46,861 nt of DNA from an uncultured delta proteobacterium (GTDB taxonomy: Bacteria > Desulfobacterota > WTBG01 > CAIYCZ01 > CAIRTM01), in contig CAIWCT010000230.1 in assembly GCA_903911225.1 (NCBI GenBank), positions 1-46,861 on the forward strand, in the 5' to 3' direction. How positions within the stretch are numbered: the first letter of the stretch is position 1; each line of letters begins with the position of its first letter. Made by a program: the position numbers and the translations under genes. This document shows positions 1 to 8,967 of this stretch, piece by piece. Under the pieces are notes generated by a model. The model was not told the DNA's origin and did no database searches. It was given only the letters and a program-made list of their open reading frames with translations.

Positions 1-81
1 GTTGATGCCATGGAGTTTTTACTTGAAAAAATGAATGATACGGACAATAATGAACAGTTTCTTAATTCCATGAACAAGTAA
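1..81 (+). CDS. rho: Transcription termination factor Rho, C-terminal end (partial)
   Basis: The first 78 bases encode 26 residues, ending in [23 protein letters not shown] before TAA. This matches the conserved C-terminal tail of the hexameric RNA helicase Rho, in which an E/D-A-M-E-F-L-L block precedes a short acidic/Asn-rich segment and a terminal S-M. The start and the ATPase core lie upstream of the window. The next gene is rpmE, and rho-rpmE-prfA is a common bacterial order, which supports the call. Only the tail is visible, so the intactness of the gene cannot be judged. Confidence 0.85.
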   Translation, partial: VDAMEFLLEKMNDTDNNEQFLNSMNK

Positions 82-106
82 ATTTAGTTGCAAGGAGTAC
101 AGAATC

Positions 107-313
107 ATGAAAAAGGACATCCATCCCACATTAGCCCCAGCGTCGGTAACCTGCGCCTGCGGCAACACTTTTGAGACGCGCTCCACAAAAAAAGAGATCC
201 GGGTTGAAATCTGCTCCGCCTGCCATGGCTTTTTTACCGGCAAGCAGAAGCTGATTGACGCTGCCGGTCGCGTGGAGCAGTTCAATAAGCGCTATGGCAA
301 GGCCCAGAAGTAA
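107..313 (+). CDS. rpmE: 50S ribosomal protein L31 (zinc-binding form)
   Basis: This 68-residue protein has the normal size for bacterial L31, a 50S subunit protein near the subunit bridge. It starts [11 protein letters not shown]. Four cysteines (C16, C18, C36, C39) form a CxC...CxxC zinc ribbon, so it is the zinc-containing 'C+' type and not the Zn-independent paralogue. A good ribosome-binding site (AAGGAG) lies about 10 bases before the ATG. It sits 25 bases after rho and is followed by a strong intrinsic terminator, so rho-rpmE probably ends one transcript. Confidence 0.95.
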   Translation: MKKDIHPTLAPASVTCACGNTFETRSTKKEIRVEICSACHGFFTGKQKLIDAAGRVEQFNKRYGKAQK

Positions 314-379
314 TTCAGGCAGACCCAGCGCATGCACTAGTCCGCGCACGGGCGAATAGCGCCTCGGCATTTTAGGAGA

Positions 380-412
380 ACGGGATTGCAACAATCCCGT
401 CTTTTCTTTTTT
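380..412 (+). terminator. Rho-independent terminator after rpmE
   Basis: A perfect 9-bp stem (ACGGGATTG / CAATCCCGT) closes on a CAA loop and is followed at once by CTTTTCTTTTTT. It ends transcription from rho-rpmE shortly before prfA, so prfA probably has its own promoter or depends on read-through. Confidence 0.85.
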
Positions 413-435
413 ACAGCACACGAGGAATTCCCTTC

Positions 436-1524
436 ATGTCAATTTTTGATAAACTCGAGGAAGTCATTCTCCGCTACAGGGAAATTGACGTTCAGTTGAG
501 CGACCAGTCAGTGTTTAATGATATGAAGAGGTATCAGGGGCTGACCAGCGAAAGGTCAAAACTTGCGCCCATTGTTGAAGGCTATGAGCGTTTCAAGGAA
601 ATTTCCCGGCAGCTTGATGATAATAAAAAGCTTCTAAGTGACAGCGATGAAGAAATCCGGGAGCTTGCCCGTGAAGAAATAGGCCCGCTCACCGAACAAA
701 AAGAAAAGATAGAGCAGGAGCTGCAGGTGCTGCTGCTGCCGAAAGACCCGCGAAATGACAGGAATGTCATCCTTGAAATACGCGCCGGCACAGGCGGCGA
801 TGAAGCGGCCCTTTTTGTGTATGACCTTTTTCGCATGTATTCAAAGTATGCCGAGTCCAGGGGCTGGCGCATTGAAATCATGAGTCAGAGCGTCACAGGG
901 CTTAAAGGGTTTAAAGAAGTTATTGCACTTATTGAAGGGCAGGGAGCCTACAGCCAGCTGCGCTATGAGAGCGGCGTGCACCGCGTGCAGCGTGTTCCCG
1001 ATACTGAAACTCAAGGGCGGATTCACACCTCTGCAGTTACTGTTGCCGTGCTGCCCGAGGCCGATGATGTAGAGCTTGACTGCAATCCTGCTGATTTTAA
1101 ATATGATGTCTATCGCTCGTCGGGCCCCGGTGGACAGAGCGTTAACACGACAGACTCTGCGGTGCGCGTCACCCATATTCCCACCGGCCTTATCGTTACC
1201 TGCCAGGACGAAAAATCCCAGCTCAAGAATAAGACCAAGGGCTTAAAGATTCTCAAATCACGCCTGCTTGACCTGGCCCAGCAGAAGCAGCACGATGAGA
1301 TTTCCCGTGAGCGCAAAAGCATGGTCGGCTCCGGCGATCGCAGCGAGCGCATCCGCACCTACAATTTCCCCCAGGGCCGCGTAAGCGACCATCGCATCAA
1401 CCTGACGCTCTACAAAATAGAACAAATCATGCTTGGCGATTTGCAGGAAATAATTGATTCACTTGCTGCCCATTATCAGGCCGAAGCCCTGCAGGCCTCT
1501 GCAGAATCAGCCGCCCATGCTTGA
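436..1524 (+). CDS. prfA: Peptide chain release factor 1
   Basis: This 362-residue class I release factor has the normal RF1 length. RF1 recognises UAA/UAG in the ribosomal A site and triggers peptidyl-tRNA hydrolysis. The catalytic GGQ is at residues 232-234 in SSGPGGQSVNTTDSAV. The stop-codon recognition loop reads RVPDTETQGRIHTSA, so the tripeptide is PDT, in the position where E. coli RF1 has PAT. RF2 would have SPF there, so this is RF1. The N-terminal helical domain 1 covers about residues 1-100. A GAGGAA Shine-Dalgarno lies upstream of the ATG. The usual partner prmC, which methylates the GGQ glutamine, does not follow; gatB comes next after 190 bp in which I see no gene. Confidence 0.96.
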   Translation: MSIFDKLEEVILRYREIDVQLSDQSVFNDMKRYQGLTSERSKLAPIVEGYERFKEISRQLDDNKKLLSDSDEEIRELAREEIGPLTEQKEKIEQELQVLLLPKDPRNDRNVILEIRAGTGGDEAALFVYDLFRMYSKYAESRGWRIEIMSQSVTGLKGFKEVIALIEGQGAYSQLRYESGVHRVQRVPDTETQGRIHTSAVTVAVLPEADDVELDCNPADFKYDVYRSSGPGGQSVNTTDSAVRVTHIPTGLIVTCQDEKSQLKNKTKGLKILKSRLLDLAQQKQHDEISRERKSMVGSGDRSERIRTYNFPQGRVSDHRINLTLYKIEQIMLGDLQEIIDSLAAHYQAEALQASAESAAHA

Positions 1525-1714
1525 TGCTATCCCGCCTTTTTTAACCACGATGAAATGACTTGAGCCGCCCGAATAAACAAGCACTGAACCACAGCTGCTG
1601 CGCGCATACAGTGTTTTTCCTGATGCCTTTTTGATTGTCTTATGTTATCATTTGTCTTCTACTTTATTAATAAATAGCAATAAATTATTATATCCACAGT
1701 GAAACGGAGTTACC

Positions 1715-3154
1715 ATGGATTTTGAACCGGTGATCGGTCTTGAAGTGCATGCCCAGATGCTCACCGATACCAAGATTTTCTGCAACTGCTCAACGCAGTT
1801 CGGCGGGGAGCCCAATACCAGAACATGCCCGGTGTGCCTTGGCATGCCGGGAGTGCTGCCGGTTGCAAACCGCAGGGTTGTCGAATTTGTCTTAAAAACC
1901 GCTCTGGCGACAGGCTGCACCATCCAAAAGTACAATCAATTTGCCCGTAAGAATTATTTTTATCCCGATCTTCCCAAAGGCTACCAGATTTCGCAGTTTG
2001 AGCTGCCCATAGCAACGGCTGGTTATCTTGACCTTGAGCTTGAAGGCGCAGTGAAAAAACGCATCGGTATTACGCGCATCCACATGGAGGAAGACGCGGG
2101 CAAGCTCATGCACGAGATAAACGGAATAGCAGGAGACAGCAGCTTTGTTGATCTGAACCGCACGGGCGTGCCGCTTATGGAAATCGTAAGCGAGCCCGAT
2201 ATCCGCAGCCCCCGGGAAGCCGTGGAGTACCTTAAAACCATGCGCTCCATTGTGCAGTACCTTGAAGTCTGCGACGGCAATATGGAGCAGGGCAGCTTTC
2301 GCTGCGACGCCAACATCTCGCTGCGGCCCAAAGGCCGGGAGAAGTTCGGCACCAAGGTTGAGCTGAAAAACATGAACTCGTTCAGGCATGTTGAAAAGGC
2401 TATAGAATTTGAGATTGAGCGGCAGCGCGACATGCTTGAAGACGGGATAGAGATCATGCAGGAGACTCGCCTGTGGGATGAAAAGCGCGAAGAGACATTC
2501 TCCATGCGCAGCAAGGAAGAGGCCCATGACTATCGCTATTTCCCTGATCCGGATCTCGTGCCCCTGGTTATAGATGAAGACTGGATTGCGGCCGTGCGCG
2601 CGGGGCTCCCGGAGCTTCCGCGGCAGAGGCGGCAGCGATTCATTGATGAGTATGGCATTCCCGGATACGATGCCGATGTTCTGACCGTGACAAAGCAGGT
2701 TGCCGACTATTTTGAAGCGGCGGTAAAGCTACACAATCAGCCCAAGGCCGTGAGCAACTGGATCATGGGCGATATTATGCGCAGTCTTGCCGATTCACGT
2801 GATATTGCGTCGTTTGCTGTAACCCCGGTGCATCTTGCCGGTATGATCGCCCTCATCGACAAGGGAACCATCAGCGGCAAGATCGCCAAAAAAGTTTTTG
2901 AGCAGATGGCTGAAACAGGCAAAATGCCTGAGTCAATCGTGCATGAGCAGGGGCTGGTGCAGGTGTCCGATTCCGGTGAGCTTGAAAAAGCCGTGCAGGC
3001 GGTGCTTGACGCCAATCCGCAGATGGTTGAAGATTTCCGCAGCGGCAAGGATAAGGTGTTCGGATTTCTCATGGGCCAGGTGATGAAGTCCACCAAAGGC
3101 AAGGGCAACCCGCAGCTTTTAAACGATATATTAAGGAAACAACTTGCAGGCTGA
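1715..3154 (+). CDS. gatB: Aspartyl/glutamyl-tRNA(Asn/Gln) amidotransferase subunit B
   Basis: This 479-residue protein has the usual GatB length. GatB is the kinase/tRNA-binding subunit of GatCAB, which converts misacylated Glu-tRNA(Gln) and/or Asp-tRNA(Asn) to the cognate amide form in the cytoplasm. The N-terminus has the family signature [19 protein letters not shown] and zinc-site cysteines (CNCS ... CPVCLGMPG). The cradle contains [14 protein letters not shown] and [14 protein letters not shown]. The C-terminal YqeY-like helical tail ends [13 protein letters not shown]. Start: ATG at 1715 after ACGGAG. It overlaps the start of mtnA by 11 bases, which indicates translational coupling. 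gatA and gatC are not in the window. Confidence 0.96.
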   Translation: MDFEPVIGLEVHAQMLTDTKIFCNCSTQFGGEPNTRTCPVCLGMPGVLPVANRRVVEFVLKTALATGCTIQKYNQFARKNYFYPDLPKGYQISQFELPIATAGYLDLELEGAVKKRIGITRIHMEEDAGKLMHEINGIAGDSSFVDLNRTGVPLMEIVSEPDIRSPREAVEYLKTMRSIVQYLEVCDGNMEQGSFRCDANISLRPKGREKFGTKVELKNMNSFRHVEKAIEFEIERQRDMLEDGIEIMQETRLWDEKREETFSMRSKEEAHDYRYFPDPDLVPLVIDEDWIAAVRAGLPELPRQRRQRFIDEYGIPGYDADVLTVTKQVADYFEAAVKLHNQPKAVSNWIMGDIMRSLADSRDIASFAVTPVHLAGMIALIDKGTISGKIAKKVFEQMAETGKMPESIVHEQGLVQVSDSGELEKAVQAVLDANPQMVEDFRSGKDKVFGFLMGQVMKSTKGKGNPQLLNDILRKQLAG

Positions 3155-4193
3155 TACAGTTCAGGCCATCGCCTGGTGCGATGACCATATACGGATTCTT
3201 GACCAGACTCTTCTGCCTGCGCAAGAAGTCTATATCGAGAGCCGCGATCTTGAGACGGTAGCAGACGCCATACGGCGTCTGGCTGTGCGCGGTGCGCCTG
3301 CCATCGGCATAGCCGCGGCCATGGCCCTTGCTTTTGAAGCACGAAAAGTACAGGCGGCAACCATAGAAGAGTGTATAGCAGCCCTTTTGCCAGTATATGA
3401 GCTTCTGCGCAGCACGCGGCCTACGGCTGTAAACCTGCAATGGGCACTTGACCGCATGATGGCAAAAGCACGCGCGGCAGGTGCCGCCTCGGTTGACGGT
3501 CTGAAAAGTATTCTGGTTGCAGAAGCCCTTGCCATTCATGCCGAAGATATTGAAAACAACCTGGCCATGGGCCGTTTCGGGCAGGAGGTCGTGCCGCAGA
3601 ATGCCACCATCATGACAATCTGCAATGCAGGTGCACTTGCCACGGGCGGCCACGGTACAGCCCTCGGCGTGATCCGCACGGCAGCCGGCAGCGGTAAAAA
3701 CATCAATGTCGTGGCCTGCGAGACGCGGCCGCTCCTGCAAGGCGCCCGCCTGACGGCTTGGGAATTGACAGCATACGGCATTCCGTTCAAGCTTATTACC
3801 GATGGCATGGCTGCGTTTTATATGAAAAAGCACCGGGTTTCACTCGTCATCACCGGGGCTGACCGCATTGCTGCAAACGGCGACTCGGCAAATAAAATCG
3901 GCACCTACAGCCTGGCAGTTCTTGCCCGTCAGCACGGCGTCCCTTTTTATATTGCAGCGCCCCGCTCCACGGTTGATCCGGCCATCGCCAACGGCGATGC
4001 CATTCCCATCGAGGAGCGTGCAGCCGATGAAGTGACGGGGTTTGGCGGTATCCTGACAGCACCTGTCGGCACGCCCGTCTGGAACCCGTCATTTGACGTA
4101 ACGCCTGCCGGCCTGATAGACGGCATCATTACCGATCGCGGACTGGTGCGGCCGCCGTATGAGGCAAACCTGAAAAAAATTTTCATGCACTAG
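3144..4193 (+). CDS. mtnA: S-methyl-5-thioribose-1-phosphate isomerase
   Basis: This 349-residue enzyme isomerises 5-methylthioribose-1-phosphate to the ribulose form in methionine salvage. Conserved blocks are [65 protein letters not shown] and [19 protein letters not shown]. The catalytic pair sits at Cys160 and Asp240, exactly the numbering described for the Bacillus enzyme. The start is a TTG inside the gatB stop region, with AAGGA six bases upstream, which fits translational coupling to gatB. No other methionine-salvage gene is adjacent. In organisms lacking the full pathway, MtnA-type enzymes can also feed 5'-deoxyadenosine/MTA disposal, but the sequence does not decide that. Confidence 0.95.
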   Translation: MQADTVQAIAWCDDHIRILDQTLLPAQEVYIESRDLETVADAIRRLAVRGAPAIGIAAAMALAFEARKVQAATIEECIAALLPVYELLRSTRPTAVNLQWALDRMMAKARAAGAASVDGLKSILVAEALAIHAEDIENNLAMGRFGQEVVPQNATIMTICNAGALATGGHGTALGVIRTAAGSGKNINVVACETRPLLQGARLTAWELTAYGIPFKLITDGMAAFYMKKHRVSLVITGADRIAANGDSANKIGTYSLAVLARQHGVPFYIAAPRSTVDPAIANGDAIPIEERAADEVTGFGGILTAPVGTPVWNPSFDVTPAGLIDGIITDRGLVRPPYEANLKKIFMH

Positions 4194-4318
4194 CAGGCTG
4201 TTGAAAAACGCTCATCTGCTTCGTTACGCTCATCATGCTTCACTGCGGCGTACGAAACAGTACGCCTCATGTCGCATGATCTCGCGCGCCTTGCATCTGA
4301 GCATTTTTGAACAGCCTG
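4194..4318 (+). repeat. 125-bp palindromic intergenic element
   Basis: It begins on the base after the mtnA stop codon. The arms are CAGGCTGTTGAAAAACGCTC and, inverted at the far end, GAGCATTTTTGAACAGCCTG. An inner hairpin, GGCGTAC-GAAACA-GTACGCC, is perfect. The element is followed by TATTTTTTTTAT, so it can act as a terminator for gatB-mtnA. From memory, elements with CAGGCTGTTGAAAAA ends are dispersed in many deltaproteobacterial genomes. It encodes no protein and I see no target-site duplication. Confidence 0.8.
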
Positions 4319-4336
4319 TATTTTTTTTATGCTATG

Positions 4337-4354
4337 TTGCAGCATATACTGCAA
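4337..4354. promoter_or_regulatory. Possible operator: TTGCAG-N6-CTGCAA
   Basis: A perfect 6-bp inverted repeat with a six-base ATA-containing spacer lies about 34 bases before the ATG of the small sensor kinase at 4388. Its size and position fit a dimeric repressor or activator site. No regulator gene is adjacent, so this is a pattern-based suggestion only. Confidence 0.3.
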
Positions 4355-4387
4355 GGAGCTTTTTACGGTGCATGAAGGAGAGGACAT

Positions 4388-5146
4388 ATGCTTAAAGATC
4401 TTTCGGCAGACCAGATTTTAAGCCTTGCTTTCATAGGTTCGCTTTTCGGCGGTGTGGCGCATAATATCAACACGCCCCTTTCATCGATTGTCGGCAGGAT
4501 GGAGTTGTTGGAGATGCGCCTTGCCAAAATTCACCCGGCTGCAGGCGATGAAGCTTCTCATGCAGAGCTTCAGAAGTGCCACCATGATCTTGATGTGATT
4601 GGCCAGAGCTGCTCGAGGATTGACGATACGCTGAAAAACTGCATCAGGACAACCCAGGCGGTTCTTAAAAATCAGACCGCCGAACTACAGCTCGACATGC
4701 TGCTGAAAAGCGTGCTTGCCTTTTTGAATGCCGATATGGAATTCAAGCACCAGACGCAAAAGGCCTATGAATTTCAAGAAAACATCCCATCTATCACGGC
4801 CGATCCGGTGTCTTTCTCTCTGACGTTTCTGGAGCTTTTGTATAATACCCGCTGCGCCATGCTCAATGCCCCTGAAAAAAGGCTTACCGTGGCCATGTCG
4901 GTTGCCGATGGCTGCATTGCTATCTGTTTCCGGGATACGGGCTGCGGCATTGCCCCGCACAGCCGGCAGGAGCTGCTTGATTTGCTGCACAAGCCCTTTA
5001 CGGACGGCAGTGAGCTCTCCCGGGAAACCGGTTTGCAGCGGGTCGGGCGGTTGATGCAGCCTTACGCCGCAACATTTGATATCCAGAGCACCCCGGGGGA
5101 TACATTATTCAGACTTTGTATTCCGCTTGAACAGACGCGCAGATAA
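4388..5146 (+). CDS. Small soluble sensor histidine kinase
   Basis: This 252-residue protein has a histidine kinase core and no sensor or membrane domain. The H-box is SLFGGVAHNINTPLSSIVGR, with the phosphoacceptor probably at His25. A helical dimerisation segment follows, then an ATPase domain with N-box-like FLELLYNTRCAML (about residues 155-167) and G1 box RDTGCGIAP. It would autophosphorylate and pass phosphate to a response regulator encoded elsewhere, since none is adjacent. A strong AAGGAGAGG ribosome site precedes the ATG. The start is reliable because the upstream sequence is the palindromic element. Input could come through a protein partner, but that is unknown. Confidence 0.82.
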   Translation: MLKDLSADQILSLAFIGSLFGGVAHNINTPLSSIVGRMELLEMRLAKIHPAAGDEASHAELQKCHHDLDVIGQSCSRIDDTLKNCIRTTQAVLKNQTAELQLDMLLKSVLAFLNADMEFKHQTQKAYEFQENIPSITADPVSFSLTFLELLYNTRCAMLNAPEKRLTVAMSVADGCIAICFRDTGCGIAPHSRQELLDLLHKPFTDGSELSRETGLQRVGRLMQPYAATFDIQSTPGDTLFRLCIPLEQTRR

Positions 5147-5201
5147 TTTTTTGAAATGACAAAAAAATAAATCTTGTTTTAGCAGTATTAGAGGAATTAT
5201 C

Positions 5202-5663
5202 ATGATCGAGAATAAAAATTCCGACACAGCCAGTATCCTGGCTGTGTGCACAAGCCCCAAAACCGGCATGCGGAAGAAAAATGTCGGCCAGGCAAAATTT
5301 ATCGAGCAGTTCGGCATCGAAGGTGATGCCCATGGCAATTGCGCAACCCATCGGCAGGTAAGCCTTCTTGCCATGGAGAGCATCAAAAAAATGCAGGACA
5401 TGGGCCTTGATGTCGGGCCCGGCGATTTTGCGGAAAATCTCACCACCAAAGGGGTGGATCTTTTGGCCCTTCCAATCGGCTCGAAAATTGGAATCGGCGC
5501 AAACGTCGTGCTCGAAATATCGCAGCACGGCAAAGAGTGCCATACTCCCTGCGCTATTTACCATCAGGCGGGCACCTGTGTTATGCCTACGGAGGGCATA
5601 TTCGGCAAAGTACTGTCCGGCGGCACGGTGAAAGTGGGCGACCGGATCAGCCGTATTGACTGA
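5202..5663 (+). CDS. MOSC domain protein
   Basis: This 153-residue, single-domain protein fits the MOSC fold (molybdenum cofactor sulfurase C-terminal type). Visible signatures are GIEGDAHGNCATHRQVSLLA near residue 43, GDFAENLTTKGVDLLALPIG, and the cysteine segment EISQHGKECHTPCAIYHQAG with a third Cys at GTCVMPTEGIFG. MOSC proteins are associated with sulfur or molybdenum-cofactor chemistry, and the conserved cysteine is thought to carry sulfur. Stand-alone forms are generally uncharacterised. The ATG follows AGAGGA. The 3' end overlaps the TTG start of the next gene by eight bases, which implies co-translation. Confidence 0.88.
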   Translation: MIENKNSDTASILAVCTSPKTGMRKKNVGQAKFIEQFGIEGDAHGNCATHRQVSLLAMESIKKMQDMGLDVGPGDFAENLTTKGVDLLALPIGSKIGIGANVVLEISQHGKECHTPCAIYHQAGTCVMPTEGIFGKVLSGGTVKVGDRISRID

Positions 5664-6411
5664 AGGCACGGTGGCCGTGGTAAGCCCTGTTTTCAGCAGC
5701 ATAGACATTGTGCTGGTCGGCACTCTCAATTCGGGCAATACAGGCTCTGTTGCCCGGGCCATGGCCAATATGGGTTTTCCCCGCCTGAGCCTTGTCAACC
5801 CGCGCTGCAAGATCGATCAGCAGTCATATGCCATGGCAACCCACGGCGATAACATTCTGCGCAGCGCCCGAACATTTCCATCCCTTCGCGATGCCCTTGC
5901 CGATGCGGTCTATGTTTACGGCACCACTGCACGCAGCAGACGATGCAGGGATGCTTTGGAGCCTCGCGAGATGGCATGTCGGGCGGTTGAACATGCTCAA
6001 AGGGGCAATGTTGCCATAGTGTTCGGGCCTGAAGACATGGGCCTGTCCAATGATGAACTTGAGCTGTGCAACGAGGTTGTAAACATTCCTACAGCCCCTG
6101 GCGCGTCTTCCTTGAATATTTCTCACGCCGTTCTTCTTATCTGCTATGAGCTTTTCTCGGCATGCCCTGAAATTAAAGCTTCCGATGTCGCACTCAGCGA
6201 CCCTGCCCCTGTTGCCATGGTCGAGGCCATGTACGATCATATGCGCGAGTCGCTGCTTGAGATCGGTTTTTTGAATCCTCAAAACCCGGAGTATACGCTG
6301 GGGATGATCAGAAGGCTGCTGTCGCGCACAGGGCTTTCAGTTCCCGAGGTCAGGATGCTGCGCGGGCTATTCAGGCAGCTTGTCTGGTATATCCGAAAAA
6401 AGAACAGCTGA
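5656..6411 (+). CDS. TrmJ-like tRNA/rRNA 2'-O-methyltransferase (SpoU/SPOUT)
   Basis: This 251-residue SPOUT-class methyltransferase is close in length and layout to TrmJ, which methylates the ribose at position 32 of tRNAs with SAM. The trefoil-knot motifs are clear: VLVGTLNSGNTGSVARAMAN (motif 1), VFGPEDMGLSNDELELC (motif 2) and IPTAPGASSLNISHAVLLIC (motif 3, SAM binding). The C-terminal helical extension ends LRGLFRQLVWYI, as in TrmJ-type enzymes. The likely start is TTG at 5656, coupled to the MOSC stop. GTG codons at 5671 and 5677 are alternatives that would still keep motif 1. Confidence 0.88.
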   Translation: MTEGTVAVVSPVFSSIDIVLVGTLNSGNTGSVARAMANMGFPRLSLVNPRCKIDQQSYAMATHGDNILRSARTFPSLRDALADAVYVYGTTARSRRCRDALEPREMACRAVEHAQRGNVAIVFGPEDMGLSNDELELCNEVVNIPTAPGASSLNISHAVLLICYELFSACPEIKASDVALSDPAPVAMVEAMYDHMRESLLEIGFLNPQNPEYTLGMIRRLLSRTGLSVPEVRMLRGLFRQLVWYIRKKNS

Positions 6412-6455
6412 ATAAAAGAGTTAAACCGGAGAAAAATTCCGCGCCCATATTTGCC

Positions 6456-6484
6456 TTGACACGCAACCATCATCAATTTATATT
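6456..6484 (+). promoter_or_regulatory. Sigma-70-type promoter for ilvE
   Basis: A perfect -35 TTGACA is followed by a 17-base spacer and a -10 TATATT, 57 bases before the ilvE ATG. Geometry and sequence are close to the housekeeping consensus. Confidence 0.75.
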
Positions 6485-6541
6485 CTATCGGCATCACAAC
6501 AGGCGCCTATTCATTAATTAAATCAACAGTACGAGACGTTT

Positions 6542-7579
6542 ATGAAGACTCAAACAACTCAAAAAGCAGACCTTGACTGGAAGGACCTTCCTTTCGGATA
6601 TATCAAAACCGATTTTAATATCCGCTACCATTACAAGGACGGTGCATGGTCGAAAGGCGAGCTGACAAGCGACGCAACGGTAAAAATGCACATAGCCGAT
6701 CCCTGCCTGCACTATGGTCAGGAAGCATTTGAAGGGATGAAGGCATTTGAAACAAAAGACGGGCGCATTGTGGTATTCAGGCCGATAGAAAACGCAAAAA
6801 GGCTGCAGGTAAGCTCGGACCGCATACTGGTTCCCCGAATTCCGGTGGAAATGTTTCTGGAGGGGATTCAAAAAGTTGTAGCGGCTAACGCGCGATTTGT
6901 TCCCCCGTATAATACTGGCGCCAGCCTTTATATTCGGCCTGTCGTTTTCGGCGTCGGCGCTCAGATAGGTCTGGGGCCTGCGAAAGAATATGAGTTTATT
7001 ATATTAGTTACGCCGGTCGGGCCCTATTACAAGGGCGGATTCAAGCCTGTAAAGGCATTGATTGTCGACGAATATGATAGGGCAGCGCCGCTCGGGATGG
7101 GCGCCTACAAAGTAGGAGCAAATTATGCAGCCGGACTGCTGGGCTACGAATATGCCCATCAACAAGGGTACCCGATAGCTTTATATCTTGATCCGAAAGA
7201 AAAGAAATACATAGACGAGTTTGGCACGTCAAATTTTATAGGCATCGCCGGCAATAAATATATTACGCCTAAATCCAGCTCTATTTTGCCGAGCATTACA
7301 AACGACAGCCTCGCGATTATGGCAGCTGATATGGGCATGGTTGTCGAGAAGAGGCCGATCGATGTTGAAGAGCTGAAAAATTTCGATGAGGTCGGAGCCG
7401 TAGGAACAGCTGCAGTCATTACCCCGATTGCCTCCATTCAGTACAAGGACAGAGCATTTACTTTCGGCGACGGAGCAACCGCCGGTCCGGTATCGACAAA
7501 ACTGTATGAAAAGCTCACGAAAATTCAGACCGGAGAAATCGACGACACATTCGGATGGCTTGAAGAAATAAAAGCATGA
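6542..7579 (+). CDS. ilvE: Branched-chain amino acid aminotransferase
   Basis: This 345-residue, class IV PLP aminotransferase belongs to the longer BCAT type. It interconverts Leu/Ile/Val and their 2-oxo acids with glutamate/2-oxoglutarate in the cytoplasm. Visible blocks are LHYGQEAFEGMKAFETKDGR, VFRPIENAKRL, SLYIRPVVFG, the PLP-lysine loop MGAYKVGANYAAGL (Lys190), FGTSNFIGI and the C-terminal EVGAVGTAAVITPI. It stands alone behind its own sigma-70-like promoter and is closed by a bidirectional terminator, so it is probably monocistronic. Confidence 0.95.
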   Translation: MKTQTTQKADLDWKDLPFGYIKTDFNIRYHYKDGAWSKGELTSDATVKMHIADPCLHYGQEAFEGMKAFETKDGRIVVFRPIENAKRLQVSSDRILVPRIPVEMFLEGIQKVVAANARFVPPYNTGASLYIRPVVFGVGAQIGLGPAKEYEFIILVTPVGPYYKGGFKPVKALIVDEYDRAAPLGMGAYKVGANYAAGLLGYEYAHQQGYPIALYLDPKEKKYIDEFGTSNFIGIAGNKYITPKSSSILPSITNDSLAIMAADMGMVVEKRPIDVEELKNFDEVGAVGTAAVITPIASIQYKDRAFTFGDGATAGPVSTKLYEKLTKIQTGEIDDTFGWLEEIKA

Positions 7580-7633
7580 AGGAAATATCGGCTCATAGCG
7601 CCGGGTTTTCTTTAGTGTGGTTTGAAGATTGAC

Positions 7634-7665
7634 AAAAAAACAGGAGCATATGTTCCTGTTTTTTT
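7634..7665. terminator. Bidirectional intrinsic terminator between ilvE and the PHP gene
   Basis: AAAAAAACAGGA and TCCTGTTTTTTT form a perfect 12-bp stem around an eight-base loop. T-runs are present on both strands. It serves the convergent genes ilvE (+) and the metallohydrolase (-). Confidence 0.85.
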
Positions 7666-7719
7666 ATTGTCCACAGATAAGAACAGCTGCGCCCTCTCGT
7701 ATTCTCTCATTCCTGCCGC

Positions 7720-8967
7720 TTATTGTATAGGCGGGTCGATATAGACCGGGTTGGTGACGGCAATTGTGTAGCCGTAGAGCAATCGAAGGGGCAATGGCAT
7801 TTTTGGAAGCCCCATGAGCTCGGCGCGAAAATAGTCTCCGGCCTGCACCGGCGCGCTGAATGCAATCGATGCCGCTCCGTTCATGCGCCATGCCTTGTAG
7901 AGCCTGCCGTTTTTATAGACACAGGCAAGATAGCGTTCATCGCGCCTTATGTTGCTGCTTTTATTTTTTTTAACTGAATTCGCAAAAAGATTCCCGCCCT
8001 TTCTCAGGGCTTGTATCTCCTCACTCCCCAGTTCCCGGGCAATTCCGCTGGTAGGTGCTGTTTCATTGTCGGGCGCTATCACGGAAAGCTTCATGCTCAG
8101 TTCTGCGTCCGAGGGTTCAGGGGCGGCATCTCCCATCATAATTTCAAACTGTCCATCGCCGTCGGCGTCGACAGCAAGTTCAAAGCGGGGCGAGTCGACC
8201 GAATAGCTGATTGTTACATGCCCGTTTTTTATACCTGCAAGAATAGCCTCTGCCGTGCGCTCCTGCGCCCAGACCCAGGTGGTTGGCATGGCCAGGTCGT
8301 AAAAAAGCGAAAAAACTTTTTTCAAATGATGCGTGTCGCTGCCCCCAACGGCTGTAAGCCGCCGGCCATCCTGCAGCAGATTATCCCAAAACACGTGCAC
8401 AGCCATACGGCTCATGCTGGGCAGGCTGTACAGGGCATTCCAGACCTCGATGCAGTCGGTGTCTTCAGGCACAGGGTATTGCCAGGGGCAAATCACGAAC
8501 TCTTCCGGATGATTTATTGAAAAAAGCCCGCCCTGTTCATGCATGGCTGCGGCTGTCGCTGCAGGGTCATGGTTACGATGGGCTTGCCACAGCGGAGCGT
8601 AATCAAACGGCGCCGCAGCCCAGACATTTGCGTGCCCGCTGATAGTCGTCCATTCCATGCCGTAGAGCAGCACCAGTTTATCTGAGGTATAGCCCGGGTC
8701 GCTCCAGTGCAACGGCACACCTTTAAGGCTGCCGTCATGATCGGTAAGGGCAAAGAAATCAAGCCCCAGCCTCTCCGCCTCGGCAACCAGGGCTGCGACT
8801 GGGCTGTCGCCATCGCTGTAGTTTGAATGAGCATGCAGATCTCCGCGGCACCAGACCCCCGCCCGGGCAGTGCCTGGCTGGCCGCACAGGCTCAATAAAA
8901 ACGCCAGGCAAAACAACATGCGTATTGCCGGGGTCATTGCAGGCTTAAAAGTCTTCAACTTTTCCAT
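7720..8967 (-). CDS. Secreted CehA/McbA-type PHP metallohydrolase
   Basis: This 415-residue protein has an N-terminal signal peptide (hydrophobic MLFCLAFLLSLCG, about residues 17-29; cleavage near TARAG). A PHP domain follows with metal ligands in CRGDLHAHSNYSDGDSP (His45, His47), FFALTDHDG, SINHPEE and GGSDTHH. PHP proteins are metal-dependent phosphoesterases. The CehA/McbA subgroup is secreted and includes the carbaryl hydrolases for which it is named, but most members have unknown substrates. The C-terminal third is beta-rich and contains DADGDGQFEIMMGD, which could bind calcium. The translation start has only a weak ribosome site. It has no partner in the same orientation and converges with ilvE. 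Confidence 0.85.
   Translation of the reverse strand: MEKLKTFKPAMTPAIRMLFCLAFLLSLCGQPGTARAGVWCRGDLHAHSNYSDGDSPVAALVAEAERLGLDFFALTDHDGSLKGVPLHWSDPGYTSDKLVLLYGMEWTTISGHANVWAAAPFDYAPLWQAHRNHDPAATAAAMHEQGGLFSINHPEEFVICPWQYPVPEDTDCIEVWNALYSLPSMSRMAVHVFWDNLLQDGRRLTAVGGSDTHHLKKVFSLFYDLAMPTTWVWAQERTAEAILAGIKNGHVTISYSVDSPRFELAVDADGDGQFEIMMGDAAPEPSDAELSMKLSVIAPDNETAPTSGIARELGSEEIQALRKGGNLFANSVKKNKSSNIRRDERYLACVYKNGRLYKAWRMNGAASIAFSAPVQAGDYFRAELMGLPKMPLPLRLLYGYTIAVTNPVYIDPPIQ

Noticed and set aside
1892-2527. Long minus-strand ORFs opposite gatB
   Set aside because: gatB is unmistakable on the plus strand; the antisense frames show no domain and no ribosome site.
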